From Granulicella arctica (GTDB taxonomy: Bacteria > Acidobacteriota > Terriglobia > Terriglobales > Acidobacteriaceae): a DNA stretch of 64,000 nucleotides. Within the stretch, counting starts at the first letter, position 1; each line of letters opens with the position of its first letter. The notes under the pieces are model-generated. The model made no database searches, was not told where the DNA came from, and was given only the letters and a program-made list of their open reading frames with translations. Location: contig NZ_JAGTUT010000001.1 in assembly GCF_025685605.1 (NCBI RefSeq), forward strand, positions 3,658,001 through 3,722,000. Reading direction: 5' to 3'. Position numbers and translations under genes: made by a program. This document shows positions 34,327-43,945 of the stretch, in pieces.

Positions 34327-36276
34327 CTATTCATCCTTCGTCTGACCGACGCCTATGCGGCGAACGAGGGCCGTAAATTGCCGCTCATTGCGCAGTTGAT
34401 CAAAGCGGGGATCAGCCTCGACCATCTCCATCCAGAAGCAATGTTGATCGAAAGCCTGCTGCAACTGGGCAATCGTACGGTCCCGTTCTCCGAGGCGGAG
34501 GTAGTCCAGGGCTCTCTCGTAGGCTGCACATTCTCGCATCGGCTCCTTCGTTTGTTGTCTAAGGCGCAACTGCCAATACGCCGTCCAGCCCCGAACCTGA
34601 TAGGTGCGTTGGAGCGACGCGAGTTCATCCGCGGAGCGCATCCGCTGTAAGCCTGCCAGGTCATACTGGATGGCCTCGCGGCGCATCCCTTTCATCTCGT
34701 ACGTCCAGCTAATCCAATTATCGACAACAGGCGACCGATCCGGCTGAAGCTCTTTTGCTCGATCCAGCTCTCGCAAAGCCTCGTCATATCTTTTCGCGAA
34801 ATACAGCGCCGAACCAAGGTTTCGGGCGACCCAAAAGGAGAGAGGATCCATGACCTTGGCCTGTCGCATCCGCAGGACCGCGTCTTCGGGACGACGCGCA
34901 GCATCCAGAAACAGGCCGTACATCGCCACCGGATAGGAGTCTCCCGGACTCAACTGAATGCCTTGCAGGAGATCCTGCTCCGCATGATGCCAATCCCAGA
35001 GCTGCGTGAACTCGATCGTTCCGAGCGCAGCGTATGCCGCGCCACTCTGTGGATCAAGTTCAATCGCCCTGTGTGCCGCTGCGAGTGCCCTGGGCTTCAC
35101 CGCCTCAGGTGTTGCCATGCCCAGCGTCAGCGCGGCTTCAAGCGCTTCCGCGAGGCCGGCATAGGCCGAGGCAAAGGTGGGATCTAGATCAATCGAACGT
35201 TGGAAGTATTCCGTGCTGAGCTTGGAATCGCGTCTATCCAGAAAGTAACGTGCCCGCAGATACGCATCGTACGCCTCGGGTGAACGACGCTGCGCCGGGG
35301 CCCCCTCAACCTGTGGCCCCAGGACAAATGTCAGCCGTGCGCGATTCGCGATCTCCCGGGCGACGCTGTCTTGCAGCGCAATCAAATCCGTTGTCTCTCC
35401 CTCGAAGCTGGCTGCCCATAGTTGCTGGTCATTCCGTGCGTCGGTCAACTGCGCAGTAATCCGCACCTTGTCACCGTAGCGAAAGACGCTTCCTTCCACG
35501 ACGGAGTCCACATCCAGTTCCTTCCCAATCTGACTGAGCGATTTACCATTGAGCTTTGCACTCACCACAGAGTCGTGCGAGATGACGCGCAGGTGTGGAA
35601 TGCGCGCCAGCTCGGTATTCAGTTCGTCCGTCATACCCTCGGCAAGATAGTTTTGTTCAGTCGAGCCGGATAGGTTTCGCAGCGGTAGAACCGCCATGGA
35701 GTGGATCGAAGACTTCGCCTCCAATCGCCTGTCACGAAACATTTCGATCCCGACCACGCTACACACGCAGAAGAAGAGTGCCAGGGCGATGCGTAATGAA
35801 ATCGATCGCGAACGAACGCCTGTGCCGCTCTCTTGCTCCGTAGCTGACGAGCGCATCCTGGATACTGGCGTGACCGGAACCGTATCGGCGTTCTGATGGA
35901 TGGTCATGTCGTCAGGAGCCGACGCCTCAAACTCCTTCAATGAAAACCTGGCTTCGTAGTGCCCCTTTGGAATGTCGATCAGCACCTTGGCACGTTGGCC
36001 CTCATCGAGGTAATACTCACGCAACCTGCTGCGGAGCCGACCGGCTTCGACGCGCACAGTAGCGTCGACAGCGGAATCGTAGCTTGCGGGGCGATCGAAG
36101 ACATCCAACGCGACAGCGTACTCGTTGACGGAGACGGCGGGGTCGGAGATTGCGGCCTCTACCAGGTAGCTCAGGAAACGCTGACTGCGATTCGCCTTTT
36201 GGAAGGCGCGTGACCGCAAAATCCGCCGCAGCTCGGACCTTATCTCGGCGACGTCAGCGTTAGCGACTACTTCCAT
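34327..36276 (-). CDS. Membrane-anchored winged-helix-like regulator with TPR domain
   Basis: A 649-residue protein. Residues 1-115 form a helical, probably DNA-binding region (RSRAFQKANRSQRFLSYLVE, then DATVRVEAGRLRSRLREYY), a type often found before TPR domains in acidobacteria. A single membrane helix spans about 160-178 (ISLRIALALFFCVCSVVG). Next is a TolB-N-like segment (MAVLPLRNLSG, YLAEGMTDELNTELARI) and then TPR repeats to the end. The layout is ToxR/CadC-like: cytoplasmic sensor output with an outer sensory part. Start 36276 is preferred; an in-frame upstream stretch to 36414 looks non-coding. It diverges from the ScyD-like gene, a possible target. Confidence 0.75.
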   Translation of the reverse strand: MEVVANADVAEIRSELRRILRSRAFQKANRSQRFLSYLVEAAISDPAVSVNEYAVALDVFDRPASYDSAVDATVRVEAGRLRSRLREYYLDEGQRAKVLIDIPKGHYEARFSLKEFEASAPDDMTIHQNADTVPVTPVSRMRSSATEQESGTGVRSRSISLRIALALFFCVCSVVGIEMFRDRRLEAKSSIHSMAVLPLRNLSGSTEQNYLAEGMTDELNTELARIPHLRVISHDSVVSAKLNGKSLSQIGKELDVDSVVEGSVFRYGDKVRITAQLTDARNDQQLWAASFEGETTDLIALQDSVAREIANRARLTFVLGPQVEGAPAQRRSPEAYDAYLRARYFLDRRDSKLSTEYFQRSIDLDPTFASAYAGLAEALEAALTLGMATPEAVKPRALAAAHRAIELDPQSGAAYAALGTIEFTQLWDWHHAEQDLLQGIQLSPGDSYPVAMYGLFLDAARRPEDAVLRMRQAKVMDPLSFWVARNLGSALYFAKRYDEALRELDRAKELQPDRSPVVDNWISWTYEMKGMRREAIQYDLAGLQRMRSADELASLQRTYQVRGWTAYWQLRLRQQTKEPMRECAAYERALDYLRLGERDRTIAQLQQAFDQHCFWMEMVEADPRFDQLRNERQFTALVRRIGVGQTKDE

Positions 36277-36425
36277 GCCAGGAATTCTTCTCCATAACTT
36301 GCTCTGCACGTAAGCTCTGCGACGTAACTTACGGGAGGCAACTGGAATTTTACGGCTTGTGCGCAGATTCTGTGTGAGGTTTTCGCGAACGCATGCGCTC
36401 ACCTCAAACATCAAGGAGAATCTTT

Positions 36426-37559
36426 ATGAAAGCTCTCAGTCGAATCGGCGGTTTGACGTCTGCCGCATTGCTGCTCACCCTCTTTGCGGCGCCTTGCCGT
36501 GCCCAACTCACTCCAACCTCTGCCACCGTCTCCGCCTCCGGCCTGAACGGTCCTCGGGGCCTGGTATTTGGTCCCGACGGTACGCTTTACATCGCTGAAG
36601 CCGGAACGGGCGGCTCGAATTCCACGAACGGGGCATGCGCTCAGGTAGTAGGGGGCCCCGGTCCTTACCTGGGAGGAGCGACGGCAACCATCTCCCAGGT
36701 AGATCGGACCGGTACTCTTTCCGTGCTGGCAAAAGGGCTCGCCTCATCCCAAAATGCCGGCGGAGACACCTTCGGGATCGCGGATCTCGCCTTCCTGAAC
36801 GACTCACTTTATGCACTGGTCGCTGGAGGGGGTTGCTCGCACGGAAACCCTGACCTCCCTAATGGCATCGTCAAGGTCAATCTGAAAAATGGAAAGTGGA
36901 ACTACATCACGGACCTCAGCCTCTTCTATATCCAGCATCCTGCAGCCTATGTTGATGCCCCCGATTTTGAGGCTGATGGAGTTCCTTATTCCATGCTGTC
37001 GTTCAAGAATGCCCTCTTTACCGTGGAGGCAAACCACGGGCAGATCACCAGGACAGCGGTCAGTGGCAGCACGACACTCGTGACCGATCTTTCCGTGTCG
37101 CAAGGGCACATCGTTCCGACCGGAATTGCTGCGTCAGGCGGTAACCTCTACGTCGGCAATCTCGGCCTCTTTCCAATCCTCACGCAGCGAGAGCGTGTGA
37201 TCACGCTCTCAAAGGACCTCAACTTTGTGGATACCACGCCGGGCTTGGAGACCACGCCGGCGGAGGTGTCGAAGTTCCGGGTAGCCGCATCACGTGCCGG
37301 CTTTACCACCATCGTCAGCCTGAAGTTCGGGCCTGACGGCCTGCTCTATGCCTTGGAGATCTCCCCGAACGCGGGATACCCGACTCCAGGCGCCGGAGAA
37401 GTTGTCCGTCTATCCAGGGCAGGCGTCATCGAAACAGTTGTGAGCGGCTTGACCCTCCCAACGGGCATGGCCTTCGGCCCCGACAACGCACTCTACGTTT
37501 CTAACTTCGGTGATGGTCCGATAGGCGGTGGTCAGGTGCTTCGCTTCATGGTGCCGTAA
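36426..37559 (+). CDS. ScyD/ScyE family exported beta-propeller protein
   Basis: A 377-residue protein with a signal peptide (MKALSRIGGLTSAALLLTLF, cleavage after CRA). The propeller blades repeat GPRGLVFGPDGTLYIAEAG, LKFGPDGLLYALEI and TGMAFGPDNALYVSNFG. ScyD-like proteins are secreted propellers first named from the scytonemin cluster of cyanobacteria; most bacterial members have no known role. AAGGAG sits at a good distance before the ATG. It is divergent from the TPR regulator with 149 bases between. Confidence 0.88.
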   Translation: MKALSRIGGLTSAALLLTLFAAPCRAQLTPTSATVSASGLNGPRGLVFGPDGTLYIAEAGTGGSNSTNGACAQVVGGPGPYLGGATATISQVDRTGTLSVLAKGLASSQNAGGDTFGIADLAFLNDSLYALVAGGGCSHGNPDLPNGIVKVNLKNGKWNYITDLSLFYIQHPAAYVDAPDFEADGVPYSMLSFKNALFTVEANHGQITRTAVSGSTTLVTDLSVSQGHIVPTGIAASGGNLYVGNLGLFPILTQRERVITLSKDLNFVDTTPGLETTPAEVSKFRVAASRAGFTTIVSLKFGPDGLLYALEISPNAGYPTPGAGEVVRLSRAGVIETVVSGLTLPTGMAFGPDNALYVSNFGDGPIGGGQVLRFMVP

Positions 37560-37858
37560 GGCTTGGGAGTTAAGCGGGCGGTAGCGACAGTCTCCACTTC
37601 ATATCGCCCGCAACACACCCGAGATCTCGACTGGCATGAACAGACCGATGCACTCATTGAGGGATCTCGGATCGTTCTCTGCAAACGGCGACTTCGGAAA
37701 CAACAAAACGTAGTTGCCGAATACCCGGCTTTCAGAGAAGAGCCTTTCAGAAAGGTGGATCAGGCCTGAAGCTGCCGTGGCATGCGATGATCACGCTCAC
37801 CGCAAGTCCGTAAGTTTTGCAGCTTGCCTGAACGAGGAAAGCTTGCGAGTATGGACGC

Positions 37859-38308
37859 ATGCAAACGGTCTTTAAGGCCGCAGGTGGGACCGACGGCATG
37901 CGTCGCCTTGCGGAAGCCTGGCATCATCGCGTACTGGCCGACGAAGTCGTCGCGCACGCGTTCAGCCATGGCTTCCACTCCGACCATGTCGAGCGCCTGG
38001 CTGCGTACTGGGCCGAAGCGCTCGGAGGGCCACCAGCCTATTCCAGCAGCTATGGTGACGAGAGCAAGGTCGTCCGTATGCACAGCGGAAACGGGGAGCA
38101 TGACGAAATGGACGCCCGTGCGATCGCCTGTTTCGATCAGGCTTTGCTCGATGTCGGATTCGCCAGCAGCGGGACTTTACACCAGGTACTGCACGATTAT
38201 TTTGCCTGGGCGACCAAGACGACTATGTCACGCTACGCTCGCTCGGCCGACGATGTGCCGAACGGCCTAAGCATCCCGCGCTGGTCCTGGGATGGACTCC
38301 AGAAGTAA
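37859..38308 (+). CDS. Group II truncated haemoglobin-like protein
   Basis: A 149-residue globin of the truncated type. The N-terminal helices (GTDGMRRLAEAWHHRVLAD) and the stretch HGFHSDHVERLAAYWAEALGG match group II forms. The proximal His is expected in VVRMHSGN, followed by MDARAIACFDQALLDVGF. Such proteins bind oxygen or NO and may act as an oxygen-linked oxidase or NO scavenger. It stands alone; 299 bases before it carry no clear gene. Confidence 0.82.
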   Translation: MQTVFKAAGGTDGMRRLAEAWHHRVLADEVVAHAFSHGFHSDHVERLAAYWAEALGGPPAYSSSYGDESKVVRMHSGNGEHDEMDARAIACFDQALLDVGFASSGTLHQVLHDYFAWATKTTMSRYARSADDVPNGLSIPRWSWDGLQK

Positions 38309-38653
38309 GACGGCCAAGTGCCGAAAGTAGTTCCCCACAGCGAACATCCTGAAGACTCAGCCTGTCGCCAGTAGGTTTTGAAAAGATGCTCGGTGCAATG
38401 AAAATGGCGACTTTGCGGGAGCCTTTGGTTCGCGTGGAGATTCTGCTCAACAGGCAGGGCGCATTGAGAGGTGTTGCTGTAGTTATCCGGTGATGCTCGA
38501 AACGAGCAGGATAAAGCACTGCAGAAGCCTCACCTGCTTTGTTGACCTCACGGTCTTTCTTGCCAGCTCCAATATCTCTGAAGATGGGTCTACACCGAGC
38601 AACGACCACCTTGGGTTGGCATCCGCGGGAGTTCGATCGGAGGCATTTTAAGG
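38309..38653. other. Gene-free stretch (345 bases)
   Basis: No coding region with a convincing start or homologue is seen. A minus-strand open frame crosses it and the end of the globin gene, but its composition (many Arg, Ser, Cys) is that of a shadow. It contains no obvious terminator. Confidence 0.5.
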
Positions 38654-39433
38654 TTATTGCTTGTCCCATATGCTGGTAAAGACTGCGGATGTTTTAACGG
38701 CCTTGCTGACGATGGTCAATGTCTTGCCGTCATCCGACACCTTATATTCATCGGTGGTTACAGGACTACCCTTTGTCTGACTTTCCATATGGATAAGATG
38801 GTCGTCGATTCTCTCGCCTGACGAAGAATCGACCTTGGTGCCGTCAGCAGCTACATCGAAGTATTGCCTGCCATCGAACTTCATGTCCATGTGATGCCTG
38901 CCGGATTCTGAGATAAAGCTAAGCCCGTCTTTTCCAAAAGGCTCGATGATGAACTTCTCTGCGGGCCCGGAAAGTTCAACGTCCATGGAGACCGACTTCC
39001 ATTGGCCGAAGATACTCCTGCCCGGAGAGGTTCTCGCATACATTGTTGTTGTTTTCTCTCCTGCTCCATCGGCACTCGTAAAAACGTCGACCAGTGTCAG
39101 CGAGCGATCGTCGGGCGATACGGTATATGTTCGCTTCATCGATCGGGATTCGACCCGGTCCATCTGCCAGGTATGGTCGTCGAGTTTTCTGAAGGAGACG
39201 GTGGCTCCTGAAGGAGACTTGATGGAGATGCCGTCTGCCTTGATCCGGGTCGTCTCCCCGGAGCTTCCGGTCAATGCATACTGGTTTTCGCCAAGATCCT
39301 CGATCTGGTAGGTGATGGTGGGCTTAGGACTCTTGTTGACGTTGTAGACCCACGTTCCTAGGAAGGGGTCGCTTGCAACGGCCAAACCGGAGGTCGCGCA
39401 AAGAGCGGCGAGCAAAAGGCTGTAGAGTTTCAT
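38654..39433 (-). CDS. Exported lipocalin-like protein of unknown function
   Basis: A 259-residue secreted protein: signal peptide MKLYSLLLAALCATSGLAVA, then DPFLGTWVYNVNKS, a start often seen in lipocalin-like or DUF beta-barrel proteins. The rest alternates short strands (TITYQIEDLGENQYALTGSS, SMKRTYTVSPDDRSLTLV). There are two similar halves, the second opening IFGQWKSVSMDVEL, which suggests an internal duplication. No catalytic motif is visible. The Met at 39433 is preferred to an adjacent upstream TTG. Confidence 0.75.
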   Translation of the reverse strand: MKLYSLLLAALCATSGLAVASDPFLGTWVYNVNKSPKPTITYQIEDLGENQYALTGSSGETTRIKADGISIKSPSGATVSFRKLDDHTWQMDRVESRSMKRTYTVSPDDRSLTLVDVFTSADGAGEKTTTMYARTSPGRSIFGQWKSVSMDVELSGPAEKFIIEPFGKDGLSFISESGRHHMDMKFDGRQYFDVAADGTKVDSSSGERIDDHLIHMESQTKGSPVTTDEYKVSDDGKTLTIVSKAVKTSAVFTSIWDKQ

Positions 39434-39695
39434 CAAATTGTCCCCTGGGAATTGGCACGTAGCATAACACGTCGCCTCATGATGAGTCTGTTGTTACTTA
39501 GCCCGTGAGAGAGTATCCCGTCACTGACACGGCACACTGCATGCTCACTCCATACCGGGTGCGATGCCTTGGCAGTTGCAGTTCAGCATCGCGGAGAGGC
39601 GGGGAGGACGTTTGCAGAATAACTCGGTGAGCTATTCCGTGCGTTCGGGATTCTGATAAGTGCTAAAGGTAGGCAACTGCCGCCAACCTATCTAC

Positions 39696-40052
39696 TCAGA
39701 GCTTTTTGTAGAGACCCAAGTCGTGCCTCGACGGCGGCGCGTTGCCATCGCCAGAGCATGTCACCACCGGTCCCAGGCCGGTCCATGTCCCGCCTTCTGT
39801 GTTGTGAAACGATTGGCCGCGCAAATTAGCATCCAACGTTTTGACATACTTCCCATCCTCTCTAAGTTCGAGTGTGATGGCTGTTCGGCCCGTGCTGTCG
39901 ACTACCTCCCGGGACCACGCTCCTATGTAGTAACTTCGGGTACTCTCAGAAAGTTGTCCATCGACCCAAGGAATGGGGACGACCTTTGCTATGGCAGGGA
40001 TCGCAATTAATCCAAGTGCCAGAAGAGTTGCGTAGGTTCTAAAGCGAGTCAT
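39696..40052 (-). CDS. Small exported protein of unknown function
   Basis: A 118-residue product with signal peptide MTRFRTYATLLALGLIAIPA and a beta-rich body: YYIGAWSREVVDSTGRTAIT, ELREDGKYVKTLD, EGGTWTG. The layout (G-x-W ... T-L-x-L-x-x-D-G-x-Y) resembles small lipocalin-like domains and the larger neighbour at 38.7-39.4 kb. GAGAGG precedes the ATG at 40052. An in-frame extension to 40238 lacks a signal and is not used. Confidence 0.65.
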   Translation of the reverse strand: MTRFRTYATLLALGLIAIPAIAKVVPIPWVDGQLSESTRSYYIGAWSREVVDSTGRTAITLELREDGKYVKTLDANLRGQSFHNTEGGTWTGLGPVVTCSGDGNAPPSRHDLGLYKKL

Positions 40053-40544
40053 GTGACCTCTCAAATACAAGCTGTATTCGGCCGCAACCGAGTGGGCTGC
40101 ACCGCGTAAGCAGTAGATTTTCGGCTTACTGAAGCTGCCGTCGTACTTGTAAAGCTCAACATCGATTGGCGGAAAGTAATAGAAAGCCGGAGCGATGTAA
40201 AGAGAATTTTTTATGCAGCGTTGAGATTGCGTAGCCATTCCCGGCGCATGAATATAGCGCAGGTGTGCAATCTCTGTGCGTACGGTCGCGCCAGCAAATG
40301 CCCGCTCCGACCCTCAACCGGAAGTTACTCTCTATTACGTCAACACGTTGTCTATTTCCACCTTTGATCTGACTAGTGCTTCTCCTCAAGGGACGAACTA
40401 AATTGTTGCTTCGTGTTTCTGGCGTCGAACATATGTTCATTAAAAAATGCCGAAGCACGAAGGTTGGCTGTTATATTTGCCTCCAACCGATCGAGCCAGC
40501 TTGAAGCTTGCAGCCCGCAGTGTGCTCGTTCTCACAGAGGTCGT
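40053..40544. other. Intergenic region (492 bases) between divergent genes
   Basis: It should hold the promoters of the minus-strand exported protein and the plus-strand membrane protein. No gene, repeat or recognisable RNA is seen. The composition is more AT-rich than the flanks. Confidence 0.5.
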
Positions 40545-41024
40545 ATGTGGTTGATTCTTTCCTTTGGCCTGACCGGGATTCTCATAGGGAATCTAATTGC
40601 GATGAGCGCCTCCAGCACGGTGCCATCTCTTGTAAGCCTCATCTTCGCCTTTGTGGGCGGATCCCTCGTCGTGATGCTCCATAGGTTGAAGCAGGACGAA
40701 CAGGTGCTTGCCGGAAAAATTCTGGCATCTCTTTCCTTCTTCTGCCTTGTTGGGGTGTACATGGGTCTGATCGTCAATGAAGGCAGATTGTTGACTCCAG
40801 AACGATGGAGGCAAGCACACCCACAAACGTCGCGCGTTCAGGCACCTGGCGAATGCACAGAAACAAAGCTGCAGGACAGCAAGTATCTTGCCAGTGACGG
40901 TATTAGCAGAGGCGATGCTATTGACATGCTGAAGACAGCCGGTGCTTTATCCGCGGAGCAGGCATACTTCCAACTGTTTAACGAATATAAGGCGCTCTCC
41001 AAGGAGATGAAACAATGCAAGTGA
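40545..41024 (+). CDS. Small three-helix membrane protein of unknown function
   Basis: A 159-residue protein with three hydrophobic helices (LSFGLTGILIGNLIAM, SLVSLIFAFVGGSLVVML, ILASLSFFCLVGVYMGLIV) and a soluble C-terminal part containing a helix (ALSAEQAYFQLFNEYKALSK). AGAGG four bases before the ATG at 40545 supports this start over one at 40413. Its last 10 bases overlap the start of the protease gene, so the two are probably translated together and may act together. Confidence 0.7.
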   Translation: MWLILSFGLTGILIGNLIAMSASSTVPSLVSLIFAFVGGSLVVMLHRLKQDEQVLAGKILASLSFFCLVGVYMGLIVNEGRLLTPERWRQAHPQTSRVQAPGECTETKLQDSKYLASDGISRGDAIDMLKTAGALSAEQAYFQLFNEYKALSKEMKQCK

Positions 41025-42436
41025 CAGCCGGGGTGTTAGTAGGACTGTCGTGTACGCTCTCGTGGATGATATCTGCTTGCCAGGCCCCGGCCCAAGAAGC
41101 CAGTTTCCATGAACAAAGCGCCATCGTCACGATCACAGCGACTACTCCGCTCAAGACTCGCATTGGCTCAGGCGCATTTATCGGTCCTGGCGGGTACATC
41201 CTAACCTGCTATCACGTGGTGCAGGACGCTCGCAATTTGGTCGTATTCAGCGCCGGAAGCGTCTCGCACGATGTCACCGTTGTGGCCTATGCCCCAGAAC
41301 GCGATCTCGCGATTCTGCGGCTGAAGGAAGTTCCCAATGTGGTCAGCTCATTGCACATTGCACCCGGTAAACCCGCGCACCTTCTAGGCAGTAAGTTTTA
41401 TGTCTATGGTCGAATCGAAGGGCTCCAACGCCAGGTGATCGGGGCTTCGGCCACGGACGATGACACGGTGCTCGCAAACGATCTCGCTTTAGACGACGCA
41501 CCTAAAACGAATAGCGCACTCCGGATCATTCCCATGAATATAGGCGCGGTGAAGGGCATGAGCGGAGGACCCGTTCTCTCGGCAAACGGAGTGATTGGCG
41601 TTGTCGCCGGCACGATCCCCGGCCAAGCGACGCTGAGCTGGGCCATCCCGGTCTGGGGTCTAAAAATCAACGAAATGCGTCAGATCAGGCTTACGCCGGA
41701 CAAGGTCTCATGGTTGCCGCTGGGGACTCGGTTCTCTTCCGCCCTGAATGTCGACTTTGAGGTTCCCTCCTCCATCGCTGGAACCGAGCTGAACTTCGTC
41801 CAAGCTTTTGACGAGGCCCAATCGGAGTATCGGCACTTCGTGATCGTCCTGGCGAAGTATCTTGATAACGCAGACCTCATTGTCCGGGCCCTCGATGAGA
41901 TCCCAAAAGAGAGCCAGGGTCGGTACCCAGCCCAGATCAGAAGCGATCCTGCCTATTCAGAACTCAACGCTCGACTGAGCGGCCTCTTTGCACGATCCAG
42001 GGAACTGCAGGCCGAGTGGGATACGGCCCTTGAGAAAGCTCTCTATGCAGGTACTCAAAGCGATCAGGACATTGCAATACTCAAGCAAAGCATCATGCGC
42101 AATATGCAGAGCCTGCCTGAATCCGGGCTGCACAGCGAACTGATGACAGAACTTCTGAGTGAGTTCGCATCCTCACAACGATTGACGGAGGCTCACCGCT
42201 TCCCAGCGATCAAACAACCGGCAAAGCAACTTATGGATGCGGACAGCGTAACGGTTCGGGAACTGCGTCAATTTATCGTTGAGACGCGAGCGAATTTGGG
42301 AGAGGTGCTTTTGCCTGCCTTTACCGATCGGGTCAGTGAGTTCTTTGCCGCGCAACGATCTGTTGCGGAACCTCTCCAGCAACTGCTGGTCGCCGCCGCC
42401 AACGGCACACCAACTTCAGATCAACCGCTCCACTGA
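41015..42436 (+). CDS. Trypsin-like serine protease, probable lipoprotein
   Basis: A 473-residue protein. The N-terminus ends in a lipobox-like ISAC at Cys 22. A trypsin/DegP-type fold follows with the full triad: His 67 (TCYHVV), Asp 97 (ERDLAILRL) and Ser 183 (GMSGGPVL). There is no PDZ domain; residues 225-473 are long amphipathic helices of unknown role, unlike DegP. It would act in the periplasm, anchored to a membrane. The overlapping upstream gene encodes a small membrane protein, a possible partner or substrate. Confidence 0.85.
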   Translation: MQVTAGVLVGLSCTLSWMISACQAPAQEASFHEQSAIVTITATTPLKTRIGSGAFIGPGGYILTCYHVVQDARNLVVFSAGSVSHDVTVVAYAPERDLAILRLKEVPNVVSSLHIAPGKPAHLLGSKFYVYGRIEGLQRQVIGASATDDDTVLANDLALDDAPKTNSALRIIPMNIGAVKGMSGGPVLSANGVIGVVAGTIPGQATLSWAIPVWGLKINEMRQIRLTPDKVSWLPLGTRFSSALNVDFEVPSSIAGTELNFVQAFDEAQSEYRHFVIVLAKYLDNADLIVRALDEIPKESQGRYPAQIRSDPAYSELNARLSGLFARSRELQAEWDTALEKALYAGTQSDQDIAILKQSIMRNMQSLPESGLHSELMTELLSEFASSQRLTEAHRFPAIKQPAKQLMDADSVTVRELRQFIVETRANLGEVLLPAFTDRVSEFFAAQRSVAEPLQQLLVAAANGTPTSDQPLH

Positions 42437-42591
42437 AAAGGTGCTCTCGGAGCATCTGGTTCGAGCGGTCACGCTGCAAGGACGATTCGCATCAGCCAAG
42501 AGCGACGACGACGTTCAAGCAGTTGGATCCAGTTATGCTGGTTTCGCTAGCGATCAGCTGCGGGAGCCTAGAGCTAAATTCTTCAGATCGG

Positions 42592-43116
42592 CTAAGTCTC
42601 CAGGCCGGGGATAGGGCCGACGTAGGCCGTATAGTAGAGGCCGACGAACCGATCACGAACACTGGAGTATGACGACACCGCTTCTTGAAGATAGAACGTG
42701 GGCTGCACAAATCCAAAATGAAGGAAGAAACCGAGCTGGATTCGAAAGATTGCATGGTTCAGTCGAGTCGCATCTCTTCGAATCGTTTCAGAAACCAGTT
42801 CGCCCTGATCGCGGTTCCATTTTTCAGCGTAAACGGCCAAATTGAGCATCGCCCAGGCGTTCCTCTTCAGCCTTTTGAGGCCGTGCAGGCCACCGATAAC
42901 CTTCCACATTTCATCGGCTTCAATCCGAACCCGGCCTTCATCCGAGCCATTAAAGTTGTCCGCAATCAATCGAATTCCTTCGAGATTGATTGGTTCCAGC
43001 GTTCCAAGCACATCGTTCCAACTCTGCGCGTGAAGCTTTCGTCGCTTGTACCCGGTGTCGATGACATATCCAACACCGCCAAGAAATACAAGAACATATA
43101 GAACGAGAAATATCAT
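42592..43116 (-). CDS. Small membrane-anchored protein of unknown function
   Basis: A 174-residue protein with one N-terminal helix (MIFLVLYVLVFLGGVGYVID) and a mostly helical soluble part (EMWKVIGGLHGLKRLKRNAW, LVSETIRRDATRLNHAIFRI). The ATG overlaps the stop of the upstream multi-helix membrane protein (ATGA), so they are coupled. No known domain is recognised. Confidence 0.75.
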   Translation of the reverse strand: MIFLVLYVLVFLGGVGYVIDTGYKRRKLHAQSWNDVLGTLEPINLEGIRLIADNFNGSDEGRVRIEADEMWKVIGGLHGLKRLKRNAWAMLNLAVYAEKWNRDQGELVSETIRRDATRLNHAIFRIQLGFFLHFGFVQPTFYLQEAVSSYSSVRDRFVGLYYTAYVGPIPGLET

Positions 43117-43886
43117 TTCGGCGGAATCCTATCGGTCGCAGAAAGCCCGCTCGACCGTTGTCCATATTCTAAACGCCCTTTCAGGGCTTCCATCAGATCT
43201 TTATTCCCGGGGACGATTTGAGGCGCCGCCGGTTCAGGCAGCCAGAATATGAATGCCCAGTAAATCGCGGCGAGTTGAAATACAGCAATATGTACATTCT
43301 CAAGCAAGGTGAAGTGCCCTAACGTGCGCCAATAAGCGTGAAGCCCGTCGGTCAAGAAGCCGATGGTTACCCACGCAATGAAGCCATAACTCTCTCGCAT
43401 CGCATAGCTTCGCCATCCGAGACCTAATTGACGGGATGCCACTACCACCCCGACGAACATAAGAAAGACAAGAACTGTGGTGAAGACGCTCGCTCGCGCA
43501 AATAGGTCGTCTAGCTTGCTATCTGCGGCTGGATGCATGGACAACGCCATTACCAAAGCGATCACCGGGGCGATCGCGCCCATTAAGATAAGCCGGGGGC
43601 GAGCACCTGAGACCCATCGCTTGCTTCGCCGAAGAACGATCCCCGCGATCTCCAGGATGACCGCAAGTTGCAGCAGGACGTCCAGAAAGTCACAGGACCA
43701 ATAAGCGACGGCATAGACGTGCTTTGAGGAAAACCTGAATGCTCCGAATAGAACTATTGTGTACAGACTTTGAGACGCAACCCATAAAGTAAACCAAGGC
43801 ACGGTCCTGTATCGCCGCTTGTAGATCAGCACAAGTAGGAGAGCTGCGTTTAGAACGAAGCCCGTTCCCCACAAGACCGTTGCCAT
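43113..43886 (-). CDS. Seven-helix membrane protein of unknown function
   Basis: A 257-residue polytopic protein with about seven helices (VLWGTGFVLNAALLLVLIY, PWFTLWVASQSLYTIVLFGA, VLLQLAVILEIAGIVL and later segments ending AIYWAFIFWL). No recognised transporter or enzyme motif. The start at 43886 is preferred; GTG at 43901 is also possible. It lies between a small exported repeat peptide (upstream, 60 bases) and a second membrane protein (downstream, 4-base overlap). Confidence 0.75.
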   Translation of the reverse strand: MATVLWGTGFVLNAALLLVLIYKRRYRTVPWFTLWVASQSLYTIVLFGAFRFSSKHVYAVAYWSCDFLDVLLQLAVILEIAGIVLRRSKRWVSGARPRLILMGAIAPVIALVMALSMHPAADSKLDDLFARASVFTTVLVFLMFVGVVVASRQLGLGWRSYAMRESYGFIAWVTIGFLTDGLHAYWRTLGHFTLLENVHIAVFQLAAIYWAFIFWLPEPAAPQIVPGNKDLMEALKGRLEYGQRSSGLSATDRIPPK

Positions 43887-43945
43887 GACAGATAAATTCA
43901 CCGTGCACCTCAGCACAGTGATTTTAGCGGCTCCGGGTGATTTTT

